A stretch of DNA of 64,000 nt. Origin: Lateolabrax maculatus (Eukaryota > Chordata > Actinopteri > Acropomatiformes > Lateolabracidae). The position numbers were made by a program, and so were the translations under genes. The notes under the pieces were generated by a model. That model saw nothing but the letters and a program-made list of their open reading frames with translations. It searched no databases and was not told where the DNA came from. This document shows, one piece after another, positions 32,720 through 46,433 of the stretch (positions are counted from its first letter, which is position 1; every line of letters starts with the position of its first letter). The stretch spans positions 6,086,501-6,150,500 of the forward strand of contig CM062196.1 in NCBI GenBank assembly GCA_031216445.1, read 5' to 3'.

Positions 32720-32809
32720 GGTATCTTTTGAAGCTGCTGTGGGAGGTTGTATGTATTCAGAGGCTGCAGAGGGAATCTGTATAAGCACACAGCAGCTTCA
32801 GAAGATACC
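32720..32809 (+). ncRNA. Pre-miRNA-like hairpin, candidate only
   Basis: The 22-base arms 32720-32741 and 32788-32809 pair fully as RNA on the plus strand, with one U-G wobble. A second stem, 32749-32758 with 32773-32782, pairs at 9 of 10 positions including wobbles. A 14-base terminal loop (32759-32772) closes a roughly 90-nt hairpin. These proportions are those of a miRNA precursor, and it is in the transcribed strand of a ddah1 intron. I do not recognise the arms as a known miRNA. It could instead be a decayed foldback transposon. Confidence 0.35.
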
Positions 32810-33429
32810 AGTTGGATCGTATGCTGATAGACATTGTAGCTCAGTGAATATGACAGGAGATTCAGAGTTGTTGTTTTTTTATTGCTATTCAAAATGCATG
32901 CCTTGTACTGCAACCAGTAAAATCTTTTCTTTTTTTTTTTTTTTAAACACTTAAGAAGAACCTTGGATGATTCACCATGCCACTGTGGGTCAGTCTATTC
33001 ATACAAGCGTGTCTCAAATCTGCAAGTCCCCATCAGTCCCCCTTTACTGGATAACAAACACTTTACGTTGCCAGGCATCAAATACAGCAAGCATGTTTTG
33101 GCTCAATTTGCTTAGCAACAAAATGTAGTTACAGGAAGTAGAAACTGAATCACTGCAGGGTTTGAAAACGTTCCACTTCCCTCAACTGTTTTTTCAAATA
33201 CGTGGCTGTGGCCTGCGTCCACCCTTGGCTGCCCAGAGAGGTCGGCATTTGGAGCGAGGGGGAAATCGGCTCTGACAGAATGACAAGCTTGTCCGCTTCT
33301 TAGCGCTTACCATAAACTCATCTAATTGCTCTGGAGCTTCAAACCCACAATAAGAACTCATCCGCTGGGGCCCAGAGCAGTGGGAGACTCCAGCAGACTT
33401 CCGGAAAATTGGAAAGAGTAGAGAAAGCG

Positions 33430-33453
33430 CACACACACACACACACGCACACA
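33430..33453. repeat. Short imperfect (AC)n microsatellite
   Basis: CACACA-type repeat interrupted by one CG. Confidence 0.8.
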
Positions 33454-33952
33454 GTGAGCCTGTAAGTTTTTTCTTTGACAATATTAAAGTTTTTCCTCTT
33501 GCAGCTACTGATGTACACAGATACACCCACCTTTTCTATTGGCTAATTCTGCAACTTCCCCCATAGTAGATGTTTGATAGCTCAAAGCAAAGGATCACGT
33601 GCCATTGTATCTTTGTCATAAGATCAGGTTAATAATAAAAAAGCTGCAGGGGCTAAATCACACTTGGCCAGCCTCTCCCTCGCTGCCCGACTTCACTGGA
33701 AACAGTCTTGGCAGGTGATCACAGGTCAGGGGCTGCAGGGTCAGCAGGCAGACTGATGAACTGGAGTCCTGCTGGACATTAGAGGATGTTCCTATGAGTT
33801 GGTTAGCAGACTGGATCAGCACATTAGCACTCCTGGACGCCTGATTGCCAGTATCAGCTTTACAGGTCACACAGTTATATCAGCAACAGCAACTGACTGA
33901 CCCTGTATTCGCTCCAGCTGGAGTGTTATGTATCCTAATATTTGTAGTAGAA

Positions 33953-34185
33953 CTAAGCCTGCAATTAATGATGCTTTTTTTTTTGTGAATACTCTTGTTT
34001 ATTTCATTTAATCAAGTAATTGTTTAGTATATAAAATGACAGGAAACTGTTGCCTCTCACAATTCATCTTCAGGAGTCCACGACCCAAAGACATTACATT
34101 TTCTTGATAAATTACATAAATAATTCATCAATTAGCCAAATTGTTCTTGATTAATCTTCATCAGTCGGCTTGATAATTACTTTAG
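33953..34185. repeat. Interspersed repeat, family B, copy
   Basis: AT-rich sequence with TTAATCAAGTAATTG, TATAAAATGACAGGAAACTG, CACGACCCAAAGA and CTTGATTAATC in the order expected for the family described at 17229-17512. Diverged; no coding capacity. Confidence 0.6.
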
Positions 34186-36765
34186 AATGTGTTGTGGTTA
34201 CATCTGTTGGCCCAGTAACATACTGTGGTTTTAGGAGATAGGAAGTCATATCATACTCAGTCACTGTCAGGTGGAAAGCTTTGCTCGGCTCAGGAGGAGT
34301 TTTTAATGACTTGAAAGGTGGTGATGACTCAGCCTGCAGCCAAATAACCCCTGAAAGGACTCATTTAGGCTTGTTGTGATGTTTTGAGTCCAAGGATCGA
34401 TTTGTCAGAGGGTTGACAATTCTCAGCAGAGGACTTATAAGGGTGAATGATGACCATGTAGCTCCAGTAATGTTTTGGAAACAGTGCAATGTCTTACAGA
34501 TGCCAGGGGTCATTACGACAGAGCTATTATGAAGATTCTGCCACCCTTTCCACAGTTGTAATGGGTCCATTTCCCTTTTAGCGCACACTCTGCCGTAAAG
34601 GTTGACGCACATGGGAACCATTGGGTCAGATAAATTTGAAATTACACTGTTGTCACTTTGTGGAAATAATGTGAATCTACAAGCAAAGTTCTCTTGACAG
34701 CTCCAAGATAATTATATAACATTGGTGAGATGCACGGCAGTAATTTCCCATTAACTGAAATGTCAGCCACTGTTAAAGAGAATGCCTTTTCTAGCTGGTT
34801 GCATCTGTTGCTGTCGGTCCTGAGTATGAAAGTTTAGTTCTGCTACAAAATCAATTTATTTAAGATGGAACATTGAGAAATGTGCTCACAAATGCTTGTC
34901 TCAAACTATCCATCATATTATGCAGTGAAACGTGTCTCCAGGGAGAACAACATGTGATGGAGAGGAGTGTGCAGGTCATGTTTTGGGTCTTGTTTGCCAG
35001 AGATAATGTGGACAAACCACAGTCAGAGGTCCACTGTGCAGCAGCTGCAAAAATAGAAAAAATAACTCAATAGGGAAGGGGTAAATCTATTTGAATCTCA
35101 TTCTCTCTGCTTATCTTATGAGGAGACACTACAAAATTATATTCAGAACTGCATATAGGTCTACAGTAGAAAGATGTGGCAAAATGCCTGATATTCAGCA
35201 CGTTTTTATGTTTGAAGTAATAACAACAAGAACTTCTTATAGCTAAATCCCCCAAATTATGGGAACTGTAGTTCTAAAACTTAGAGTATGATTATCTTCC
35301 AAATAGAAGTAAGACAAATAATAGTTATTGGAGTGACAGAATTAATAATTTTGTTTTTGACATTACTAGGGCTTAAAATATCCCATAAACATAGTTCTTA
35401 TAATCTGGGAACACTGACATTTGCCCTGTGTTAAAAACCTGTGGACTTATAGACAAAACACTAACTATTTTAAGTTGTAGCCAGGGGGCCCTGATATGAG
35501 GGGGCCACGTTGTCAGACTTTGAAAACCACTGGTATAGACTATACACACAATCCCAACGTAAGCAGTCTGGAAGGAAGTATTGAGAACGTGCCGAACTGG
35601 AGTCCATGATTCCCCTTCTTCACGTGTCTTAGTCCTCGCACCCTCCAGCTCACCCAAACACACGCAGACGCACACAAAGAAGTCGTCCGATAAATACACA
35701 AATGCATCCAGAGCCAGACAGATTCATACACACAATTAGATAAGAAAAACAAAAGTCCAAGGACAGCACACACCCTCAGAAGCTTATCCCGTACACTCAA
35801 AATACAAACCTGTACACACAGACATCCCTCCAAGACACACACGGGTCAGTGTGTCCCAGCATGCAGCAGTGAACAGGACTCGTTGTCTGTTTCCTGTTGG
35901 CTGAGAGCCGCTCTCGTTGTCCAGCCATAACAGAACGCACAGTCCCTCCCGTCACTGCTCCGCTCCGGGGATGCTATTGATTGACCTTTATTAACCAGGC
36001 ATGTCAGGTCAGCTTTGGTTGCTGCTGCTTTGCGCACAAGTGTGTGTATGTATGTGTGTGTGTGTGTGTGTGAGTGTGTGAGTGTGTGGCTTACACGGTA
36101 CTACATTGTAAACTTGAGTAGCAATTTATCTGATTCACTGGTTTCCTGTATGTTCCTGTCAGAGGTTTCCATAGATCTGCCTGGAGGCATCAGTAGCACC
36201 GATCCTCTGCTGCTTTATTTATCTGCCTCATTAACTCTGGGTATGTAGCAGCAGCTTCAGCATTAGACTGTATCATATAGCGTAGATGCTGTTGGGGATT
36301 GAATATATAAAATAGGGTAATTTGTAGACAATATACAACACGATAAAAGCAAATATTGAGTCATTAATTATTGACTCCCTAAATAATAGTCTGAACATTT
36401 CTGAAAAACTGAGACTGTTAAAATAATTCAGTGAGTTTTAAGTGTTGGTAGATATGTGGATGTTCTATCTAACAAATCAGTTTCCAGGCCTATGACACGA
36501 TTAGCGTAATTCCTGTTACTTAGCAATAAGTGTGCACATCTGGTAGACATTAAGCTGGGGAGACGCTGACACATTTGTGCCTATTTGAGCCATACTTGAG
36601 AGTGTCATGAGTTCACTTAGTTACAGTAGAGCGACTGAACAAACTCCAGATTTACATAATAAAGTGATGACAATCCAGTGTGTCCGAGGGTTGACAGTGT
36701 TGTTTAGTTGGTTAGTGCATTGGTCCGTTGGTCAGATATTAGTCTGAAGCTTCCAGATTTTGATT
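34186..36765. other. ddah1 intron 1, 34.2-36.8 kb
   Basis: No gene. It contains an imperfect GT-rich microsatellite at 36041-36088 and a dispersed set of CACACA words at 35650-35840. I see nothing else. Confidence 0.45.
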
Positions 36766-36890
36766 CAAAGAGAAACACAGGATCATCTCAACTATGGGAT
36801 GGATGGCCATGACATTTGGCATGGACGTTTATTGTCCCGAGAGAATGAATCCTTATAACTGACTCTTCATTTAGCACCACCAATATATTT
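36766..36890 (+). repeat. Interspersed repeat, family D (fragment)
   Basis: ATCTCAACTATGGGATGGAT, GCCATGACATTTGGCATGGA and CTTCATTTAGCACCACCA resemble, from memory, a dispersed repeat frequent in fish genomes. There is only one copy in the window, so this cannot be confirmed internally. Confidence 0.5.
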
Positions 36891-38582
36891 TTTTTTTTTT
36901 CAACTGAGCAGCCTCAGCTGTACTTTGAGATTAATTACATACAATGCCAAGATTAAACCCAATGTAACAGGCACTTTGTTCTGGAAGCAGAGCTGAAATT
37001 CTACACACATTTAGTATTGATACTGTTAATTGCTGCACAACTTTGCTTTGGTGTTTTCATGCACGCAGTCTCAGTTTCTGACAATGCCACTGTTTTACAA
37101 TCATTTCTCATATATTTTCAGTAGAATCCTGAAGGATTTTGCTGTAGAGAACTGATACCACATCCCTGCCTCAGTGTATGCTATTAATCTAGGCCAGGCA
37201 CCAAACGTCCATTGCAGTCATTTAATCCTTCCTGCTTCTTGACTCGGAGGAGTTTGTCATGTGCTAGGTTTCCTTTCATCACAACATGATTAAAATTAGC
37301 CCTAATGTGACTTTTCCCCGTCATTCAGTATTCACTTTGCAAATCCACTAGGAATAGCGAGGAGAGTCAGATGTTTAACTGAATGGTTTTGGTGCGACTA
37401 AAGGCATTGTTTACATGAATACCAGATGAGAACCAAAAATGTTTTGCAGCTTGTTTTGACATTTTCTGTAATTGAGGTTGTAGCACTCAGGGGTTGTGAA
37501 AGATCCCCATATTTACTGAGATGTTATTAAATGTGACCCACTCTGACTGCTGACAATCAGAGTGAGAAAAAAGACAGCGATAATCTCATAATATAACATC
37601 TCAAATCTACAATTTTGTCTACTAAAATAATGTGTAATATATGTAAATATGTCAGGAGGGTCTACATGATGCCTTTCAGATTAAAGCTCTTCCCTTTAAA
37701 ATGCTTATCTGAGCTTTGACCTTAGGCACAGGCATTACGTCAGTCCCTGAAACACTCTCTCTCTCACACACACACACACACAAGCATGTTTTATGCATGC
37801 TGTCATCCCCTTTAAATAGTGCTTCTCCTGCCGTGCATTTGTAGCAGAGGTCATGGAAGCCTTATCCATCAAACCATCAGGTAACATCAGTCTTTCCCCT
37901 CTGACCTCTGCAATGACCCGACCGCCCACGTCACTCCATGCTGGAGTCGTTGTCTCTCCAGTCCTCGGTCTATGGGAAAGATGACATCAGCCCCATATCT
38001 GCTGGAAAACACTTCCTCTGGCGCAGACCAAATATCCCCGTCCTCCACTCAGTGTCGTCTTGTGCTGCCTACACATGATGAGAGGTCTGGGCAGAGTAGG
38101 CGAGAGCTCAGCTCAACTTTTTGGCTGTGTATAAAGTAAATTCAAGCTGAAGAGAAACTAATATACTTTGTATTTTTATAATAGTAATACTGTATATCTG
38201 CAGAAAGTTAGAGACTCTCTACATATGTTCATTGCCATTAGTAGTAACATTGTAAAAGAAAAGAGAGGTCGTCTGCACCCCGAATATATCAAGCGCCAAA
38301 GAAAATCTTTCACGATGCATTTATTCCAGCAAACGTGATTGCAATCAGTTGAAAACAATACTCGTCAACAGTTAATTCCTGAAATATGGAAATATGGAGA
38401 AATTGCTAAAAATAAGTCAGACAAGGCAAGAAACACAATCAGTCAGACGTTTACAGGTTTTAAATAGACCTTTCAGTCAGCCAAACTTATATGGAAGAGA
38501 AAACAAAGTACATTTGGACTATTCCTTTATTGCTGTTGGTCAGCTATAATCTGATTGAACATGCTCCAGTCAGTGGCAAATA

Positions 38583-38616
38583 AGGTCAAAGTTCAAAGTA
38601 ACATGAACTTTGAACC
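38583..38616. promoter_or_regulatory. Inverted pair of DR1-type nuclear-receptor motifs
   Basis: AGGTCAAAGTTCA at 38583-38595 is a direct repeat of the half-site with one spacer base. TGAACTTTGAACC at 38604-38616 is a similar DR1 on the other strand, so the two form an imperfect palindrome. DR1 elements bind HNF4 and RXR/PPAR; binding here is inference. Confidence 0.35.
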
Positions 38617-39341
38617 CACACTACATAAAATCTGAGCTGGGCTACAATGAGGTTTTGGCGCCGCTGCTCTCTCTGCAGGAAAACAGCTCAGCTTCCCTGC
38701 TTTTGTCACTACTACTCTCCATTAGACATAAACACAGCCCCACAGCTGGATTGATAGGCAGACCAGGGGCGTGATAGACTAAACCGCCTGATCAGACAGC
38801 AACAGGACGTGGAAATGAAATCTAATCAGACAGAGTCGCGGTCTAGTCAGTAAAATAAGGTCAGAAAGCGCCCACTGTCGTCGTTGCTGCCCCCTCCCCT
38901 CTATTTCTCTGTCTCTTTCTCTACCTCTCTGGCACTCGCTTGGCCCCAATCACAGCACCTGCTTTCCCCATCATCTCTTCGCAGCCATCCCACTCTGTGC
39001 AGAGTGAGCGCTGTGCTGTTCTACGGCCCGCTTACTTCAAACATGAGCTACTCCAGGAATGATAATGACAGAAACATGCCTGGAAAAATAGGATTGTCCT
39101 CCAAAAATACACTCTGCTCTTTGTGTTGCTGGTCCGTTTTCTTTTTTTTTTTTTTTTTTTGTGTAATTGGCACGAGTCTGGTCTCAGCACACAGAGTGAT
39201 TGATGGTTGTTCTCTTCTACCTGTTTACCAGTGTTTGGATGTGATTGGCTGGGTACACGGCAGTAATATTAGGCTGGCTGGGCAATAACAGGGATTGTTC
39301 TATCCCAAGAAGCACACCTGTCCTGTGCCAGAGCTGACGAG

Positions 39342-39343
<2 letters not shown>

Positions 39344-39372
<29 letters not shown>
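39344..39372. repeat. (AC)14 microsatellite
   Basis: Uninterrupted AC units. Confidence 0.95.
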
Positions 39373-39374
<2 letters not shown>

Positions 39375-42300
39375 GCCTGTGAGACATTCCCACTGTGCTC
39401 CATTTCACATTCCAATCCTCTGACAGCATGTCTGCTTTTATATGATCATATTCAAGGTTTACAAAAAATAAATGACACCTTTTGGTTTGAAAGACTTGTT
39501 TGTTTTTGTTTGACACTTTCCGCCATTTGGAAAAAACGTGATCATTTGTCAGATGGTTAATGGTCGTTAGTGTTACACAGCCCTCCAGGCAGATCAATCT
39601 GTGGCTCCATCACTGCATCTGTATTGATCTCATTATTATGGATTTTTTTTTTTTTAAGATTATATTTTATGTCATGTGAAATGTTGTGGCATTTCATTCG
39701 GTCATACGCACAGAAATCATATGCAGACTAATGGGAAAACTGGAAAGAGTACAGCAATCATAAACTACAATTAAATGCACAATTTCACATTATGGACTCA
39801 AGCTCAATAACTTTTGACTCTTTTAGTGCGTAGTGCAAGTTAGAATTACATTACATAATGACACAGTGGGCAAAACGACATGTCACACAGAAACAAAGTG
39901 ACCATGATATATTTGCAAGGGTTTGAAAAAGACTTATTTTTGCTATATGCATGAGATTTCAGTGTTTCAAAAGTCATTTTCAAGCATGTGCTCACTATTT
40001 TGGAGTAAGATTACCAATTGCTTTGAAATTTAAAGGCTGGCCTTTCCCACATGTGGAGCCATTAACGACAGATAATGCCAACTAAACCGCCAATTTTGGA
40101 GGATAAACTAACTCTATGTTGAAAAAAAATGTCTTGTATCAACGTTTGTAGACTATACAGAGCCATGACGTGCTCCAGTCAGTAAGGCACAGCAAAAATT
40201 GACAGTGTGTGTCCCAGCAATGACAGTCCTCAGATGTCAGTCAACCATGGGAAACGTCCAATATGCACAATAGCTGCAGTATCATTACAGTTTCTACTTC
40301 CTTACCCAAAGTTAGGAGAAATCCAATTTCCGTTGGACTTTATATGTAAATTACAGACCAGATTTCTGTCAGAGATTTTTAGGGAGCACAGACTGTCCAA
40401 ATCTTTCAGATATGATGGTTGTGATAAGGTTTTCTTAAAGGTTTTTAAGATTTTTACATTGCCAACATGTGAAATGTCAGTATTTCTTAAAGTCTCACAG
40501 CCCAGATTTATTCATGTATCAACATTTGCGCATGTATGAGCCTTCAGCAGACTTCAGCAGTTACATCATGCTTGTCAACATGCCGGCCACATTACAGATA
40601 AACCTGCAAACAGATGGAAAGTCACGCGTCCGGCTCACAGGAATGTTCTTGTCATGGCGGCACGGCATCAAGGATCTCCTCAGGAATGTCACAGAGCTCT
40701 TGGCCTTCACCTGCTTGGCACTAGTCATCATGACTAGCAGACACTTAAATGGACAGACTGTCCATGTAAGGCTCTGGTGCCAGTATGGATCATGACTCAG
40801 TGTCGTGTCGGTGGCCTCATAGATTAAGAATGGATAGAGAAGACACCTGTTGTTTCCTGGATCATTTAGGTACTCATTTTTGCATTTTTATCTTGCGACC
40901 CCTTGTCACATGTAGACATAGCTTTACGTATGTCCTCTATGTCCTTGTTTCATTGAATACTTTTTGGTAGCCTGAATAGATAGAATTATGCAGTAATTCA
41001 CAAAGCAAGGTTGCTTTCCCTTCCTGATAATAATCTCGCAAGGTTGTCTTAAGTAGCTGAAATAAAGGTTGCTTTATAGAAAAAGCCTGCCATTGCTCTA
41101 TATTTTTGAGATTTTCAGCAAAGTCCATATGGAGACCAAAACCAACAACATGTCAGCCTTCCCCAACGCCATTAGTCTTACTGTAGATGTAAATCTTTAA
41201 AAATGGGTCACAAATATATACTTTTTTTTTTGATTTATTATTTTAAAGCTACAGTAATTTACAAAAAAAGTTGCCCACTGTAGTTTTTAGCAGACATGGG
41301 TCTATTTTCAGGAGGTTTGGTGCGCTAGACCACACTGAACAACAATGAAAGTCTGTGAAACAGGAATAAGCTATATCAGGCTTTGGCTACACATCAATTT
41401 ATTGTTGGTTTTGGTCTTTAAATAATATAGACTATCACCAGACTTATCCTCATTATGTATGAAAGTTTCCCTAATTTCTTACAATATACTGGCCTAACAG
41501 TATGTAAACCATAACTTGTGAATAAAAAAGTGGGTAAACTGAGATAAAGTGTCTACATCCCTGGAGGTTTCCATATTATTCATCAGTGTAACATCCTAAT
41601 GACCGAGCAGGAATTTTGATTTGAATACTTGCACATCCGTTCTGACCCTAAGAGGCGCTCCTGTAAGTCAGACATCAAGCAGTAAGGATTAACCCTAAAT
41701 AGAGAGGAAGAACTGGAGCCCGACACAGTGAGCAAAGAGTCAGCAGAGGAAGCAGATAGGATGACTTATTCAACAGCTATTCTATGACAGCCTCGATGTA
41801 CCAAAATAAAACATCAGGAATGTAAAATATGTGTGCTTTCCAACTGAGCAAAATATGCCATCTTTGGTATTTGTCATACAATACCATATTTGATCACTTA
41901 CGCACTCATCCGCTAATCTTTTGTCCTTGGGAAATCTTTCATGTTGTTTATTGGAGTTGATATGTAATGGAAGTGGAATTGCAATAATGAAAACCGATTT
42001 ACGTTCTTCCACCTAAATTGTCGTTCCCATTCAAGGACAATGAGTAATGGAGCAACAGAAAGCAAGCACCCTGAATTGATTGTTCCGACACAGAATGGCA
42101 TTTTGCATGCACCCACTTCCATTGTTTCAGACTCCTTCTTTTTGTTTGTTTCCTGTCGCCTTGAGGAGGAATTTACTTTTGTTAGAGGAAATACAACCAC
42201 AAGGCTGAGCATTTACAATGGAACAATTTGGTGTCGTGCCAAACCTCCTTCATAAGAAGGAAGAGATTAACGTGAAGCCAAATTCCTCGTCATTCTTCCC

Positions 42301-45282
42301 ATAGTTTGTCAGAGGAATCCACATTTTCCTTCGGCTAACGCACTGTTCATCTCTCCCACCATCTGCGTAATCCTCTCAGATTGGGTCCATGACATCACTG
42401 GGTGATAACAGCCTGAGACCTGCCGGCTTCTTTGGGAAAACTCTTAAAAAGATTGGGCCAGAAATCATAACAAAGTTTAAGGGATTTAAAAAGGTTTTGC
42501 AATGATGTACCAATGGATTGTTCCCGTCAGATCTTTTTCCTTGAACATTTGGTCCTGGTTTCCAATGCTAATAGCAAAAGGATAGAGCTGGTCATGCTCG
42601 GCCCATTAACTCAGAGCAGAAGTTCATCTAGGGTCCTTTAGTGAATGGATTACACCCCCCAAGTCACCCATAGGGTCTTAGTCACAGCAAAGACTTTTCT
42701 GCTTCATGTGTATCTCCATTTCCAGTCACCAGTCAGTCAACTTGGAAGTTTCATTTGTTTTAGATTTAAGCTTTTGGCCACAAATGGTTAAATTGTTAGT
42801 TTACGTCATGCGATTCAGTTTCCCTTTTTCATTTTGTAATCTACTGTATTATGCAACTGTCTAGCAGATTCCTCAAACCATCCAGCATGGATTTTTGGTG
42901 TCTGTGGAGACGCTGACGGAATAAGTGGAACTGAACCAGCAGGGTCACGATTTGTCACAGAAATAAGCCACGGTCTGAACTCATTGAGTAGAGCCTTGTT
43001 TATCCCAGTATCAGCCATCTGAACTGGGAGCGTAGCTGCAAAGGAATGATAAATTAAAGGTGGAGAGGATAGGGGCAATAATATGTCAAATTAATCCTTT
43101 GTGATAGATATTTCATGCACTCACAGTCCAGAGACCTTTGAAACAGTGTGTCCAAAAGATTTTAGCATTTTTCATAAGCTTTAGTTTTAGGTTTCCCTGT
43201 CTTTGGTCATATGATCATTGCACTACTCCAGACCTCTGTTTCTGAGGGTTGCAAATTTGGGAGGATTTTCAGACTGGTGCTTGTTATCAGAAACCATGTT
43301 TGGACGTCTTTTGAGTACATTGGTAAGTGTTGATGATAGACTTCTCTGACTGAAAAACACTCTCTTTGGAAGCTTGTATTGATTGTCAAGAGTATGGACT
43401 TAAAAGACTGCCTTTTGACTGTAACTTTGGCGAGAACTACTTAATTTTGGCTGCGAGTGTGAACATGCGATTGTGTCCTCCTTGTGCAACATATCCACTT
43501 TGTCTCCCAAATGTTGTTCAGTGAATGTTTTCAGAGCCTGGCATGAAGTGCTCATTTAAAATAGTTGCATATGACATATAAATGTCATCTTCCTACAGCT
43601 GCTGTATGTTTTGTAGATATAACTCTTGAGTTTACTGCCATTATCATACATAGTTTGCATGTCAGCAGTGAGGCTCATCGAAATGTGTTGTTTTTTATAA
43701 TAGTGAAATTTGGATGTTTTCCACCGTTGTTGCAGAGTAGTTGTCTCTTGAGACTAGTGTAGCTGTTGTCATTGGTTGGCTTTTCTGCCTATAACGTGTT
43801 AATACAAAAACTGTAGATACTTACTGTTGTGTCACATTGTTCAAAAATATTTTGCTTTATTATTTTTGACAATGTTTCTATATGTAATATCATTTGCCAT
43901 GTTGTTCCCGTATGTATAAATTCCTTTCAGCCTCTTTAGCCTGCCTCCATGATTTACTCTTTGCACTGATTAATATGGAAGATTGGCACATACTGTGTAC
44001 AACAAGGAACATGGCTGCAGGTACAGTTAGCAATACATTACATTGTGCCAGCTGTTGCTCCACTTTCTGTCGCTCTTCTTTGTCCTGCCAATCATATGAA
44101 ATGAAAGGCTGCGGGTCACTTTGTTTCATGGTGTCATTGCTGGTGTGAGGGCACATAAAGTGTGTCAAGTGTTTTACACCATGCATGGAGCTGCTGTTTA
44201 GACCAATGACTGCATGCTTTGAGCAGGGGGCTAAACATAGCTGGGACCCTAAATGAACAGCCTTTGTTCAGCACTCATAAAGGTATGTGCCATCATGCAC
44301 AACCCTGAACTGTGACTCCAAAGTGAGGTATTACTCTTATCATTGGCATGAAGTAAGCACACTTGTATGTGTCTCAGCAGCTGTTCATTAGACAGTTAAG
44401 GGTCTGACTCGGGCTGAGGGGTATGCACGTGCATGCTTGTCCGATCATATGCATGCATGGCTGCGTGAGTGTGTGCTGGCTCTGTGAACTGCTGCATGTG
44501 TCCTCTTGACCTCAAGGTTGAACTGTGTGGCCTTGCCCCTGTAAGGCAGAACGCTGGGCATGCTTTAGCCCTAAATGCTTGCCATAATGAGCGCACTTTA
44601 GGTAGCTTGTTCATGTGTCACATTTATTCAAGGGTTCGGGGCGTCTTAATCAGCACTCTGTTTCAGAAGTGCAGCTGTGTCTGAATTGCCATGATTAGAT
44701 TTGACACGCTGTAGGTTCACTTTTGTAGCAGTGCAGATATGACACCTTGGTTTTCTGACAGCTCATTCCTTAAGAAAGATGCAAAACTGTTTAACAAATA
44801 GTCTAAAAATAGAAATGTTCTTCTGTGAAGTCACCGTACACAAAGCTTATCAGCTGAAAGTCACTCAAAACCATATTTATATCAAGATGAGTTATGTTCT
44901 CATCTCAGGCAGAATCACATTTCCCACAAGCAACATGGAAATAGTTTTGGCCGGTTTCCCCAGTTTGTTTAAATACAAATATTGGAAGACATCTATATGA
45001 CATGAAGTGTACACTTTATAACATTATTTTAGGATTACAGCATTTTAATTGCTACTGCAAATTAAGATGTTCCATGTATTAAATAGACTGACGAATTATA
45101 GTTTTTAATGTTTTCATTGTAATGTATCATAGTTGACATCTTTGTATTTGTTTTTGAGGTCATACAACAATTTCCTCTGACGCAGGCCAAATCCCCTGAG
45201 TGCACAGGTATCTGTCAGTCAATAATCTCCTCCTTATCCTTCTTTTCCAAAGTAAAGGAAATCTTAAGGATTTGTGGAAGCC

Positions 45283-45418
45283 TTTTTTAAAGATGTTTTG
45301 GGCATTTTGCCTTTATTGGATATGTCACAGTAAAAGTACAGACAGGAAATGATGATGGGGGGGGGGTAGCCAATGCCCGGAATGGAACTGGGGGCGTTGC
45401 CATCACAGTACATGGTAT
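45283..45418. repeat. Interspersed repeat fragment with G10 run
   Basis: GGGCATTTTGCCTTTATTGG, then GACAGGAAATGATG, a G run and GTAGCCAATGCCCGGAATGG resemble, from memory, a dispersed fish repeat. Single copy here, so tentative. Confidence 0.45.
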
Positions 45419-46405
45419 GTGTCTTTTCAGCACCATTTCATATTTTATCACATGGAAGAAGCTGCATAGACATTATACTAAACACCACTTCTATTAGCAA
45501 CAAATGCCAACTAGGTCAAAACTTCCAATACGTGGTTTGACTATATCAGCAGGAGGGACTTTTCTAAAAAAAAAAAAAAAGAATCAACCTGCAAAGACAC
45601 CAAAGTGTTGGTAGAAAATAACAATGATCAGAGAGGTACATCGTCTGTGATGTTATGGAGTGCTAAGCAGTCTTCATCCTGCGGCAGTGGAGCAGACTGC
45701 AGTATATATTAGCCTTAATGGTGCAGAATCTCAAGTTCAAAAACTGCAGAGGTAGGGAGGCTTTGGATCGAGGCTGCTAGAATTCCAACAATGTTCCAGT
45801 TCAGACCTACCACCAGGAGGTTTTCCGTGTTTGTGTTTTTGTGTGTGTTGCTGGCACGGACCGCTGGAATGGAACAATGTTAGACCAAGTGGTAACCGTG
45901 GAATTTTCTCTTCATCTGCTTTAAGCTTTCCTAAACCACTGCTGATGCTGCCAGAAACACCATCTCTAGATAATAACAAAGACTAACCAGCTGTGAAATA
46001 TTCTCCCCTAAACTTAACCTAGGTCCTACAGCATGCCTACGCTCAGACAGACACGTATACACATATACGCACACCCTAAGGCCCGAAGTATTCAAACCCT
46101 TATAAGGTAAAATCGCAGGTCGGTCTAGAGTGAATCTGTTTTGCAGCGTCCCGGGCGAACTTTGGTATTTGCGGCTGGGAAAAGCATCAAGTATGCAGAA
46201 AGGACATCCTTCAGTGTTTGTTTTCTCTGCTTCCCTGTATGCATCCTGTGGTTCTGACTGACTGGCTGCTGGCATTACGTAAAAGCCAGACTCCGTGCTT
46301 ATATATTTTTTTCCACCTCAGTTTTGGTAAATGATTCAGCAGAGTCTGACTAAATGAATGTTTTCAGAGCCTGGTTATGAGTACAAACAGCTTTCCATTT
46401 TTTTT
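45419..46405. other. ddah1 intron 1, 45.4-46.4 kb
   Basis: No gene. An A-run at about 45566-45580 could be a retroposon tail, but no body is recognised before it. Confidence 0.4.
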
Positions 46406-46433
46406 GGGGGGGGGGGGGGGCGGGGGTGGGGGG
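46406..46433 (+). other. G-quadruplex-prone G run
   Basis: G15, C, G5, T, G6 on the coding strand of ddah1; four or more G-tracts of three or more are available. The structure is inferred from the pattern only. Confidence 0.6.

Larger units (their letters stand above)
36891..45282. other. ddah1 intron 1, 36.9-45.3 kb
   Basis: No gene. Microsatellites lie at 37765-37782 (CA, short) and 39344-39372 (AC)14. A T18-type run lies at about 39142-39160. A pair of DR1-like nuclear-receptor motifs lies at 38583-38616. The rest is AT-rich and unremarkable. Confidence 0.45.

Noticed and set aside
37741..37790. Regular spacing of CA repeats as a possible CRISPR-like array
   Set aside because: Simple dinucleotide microsatellites with no unique spacers; the genome is eukaryotic.
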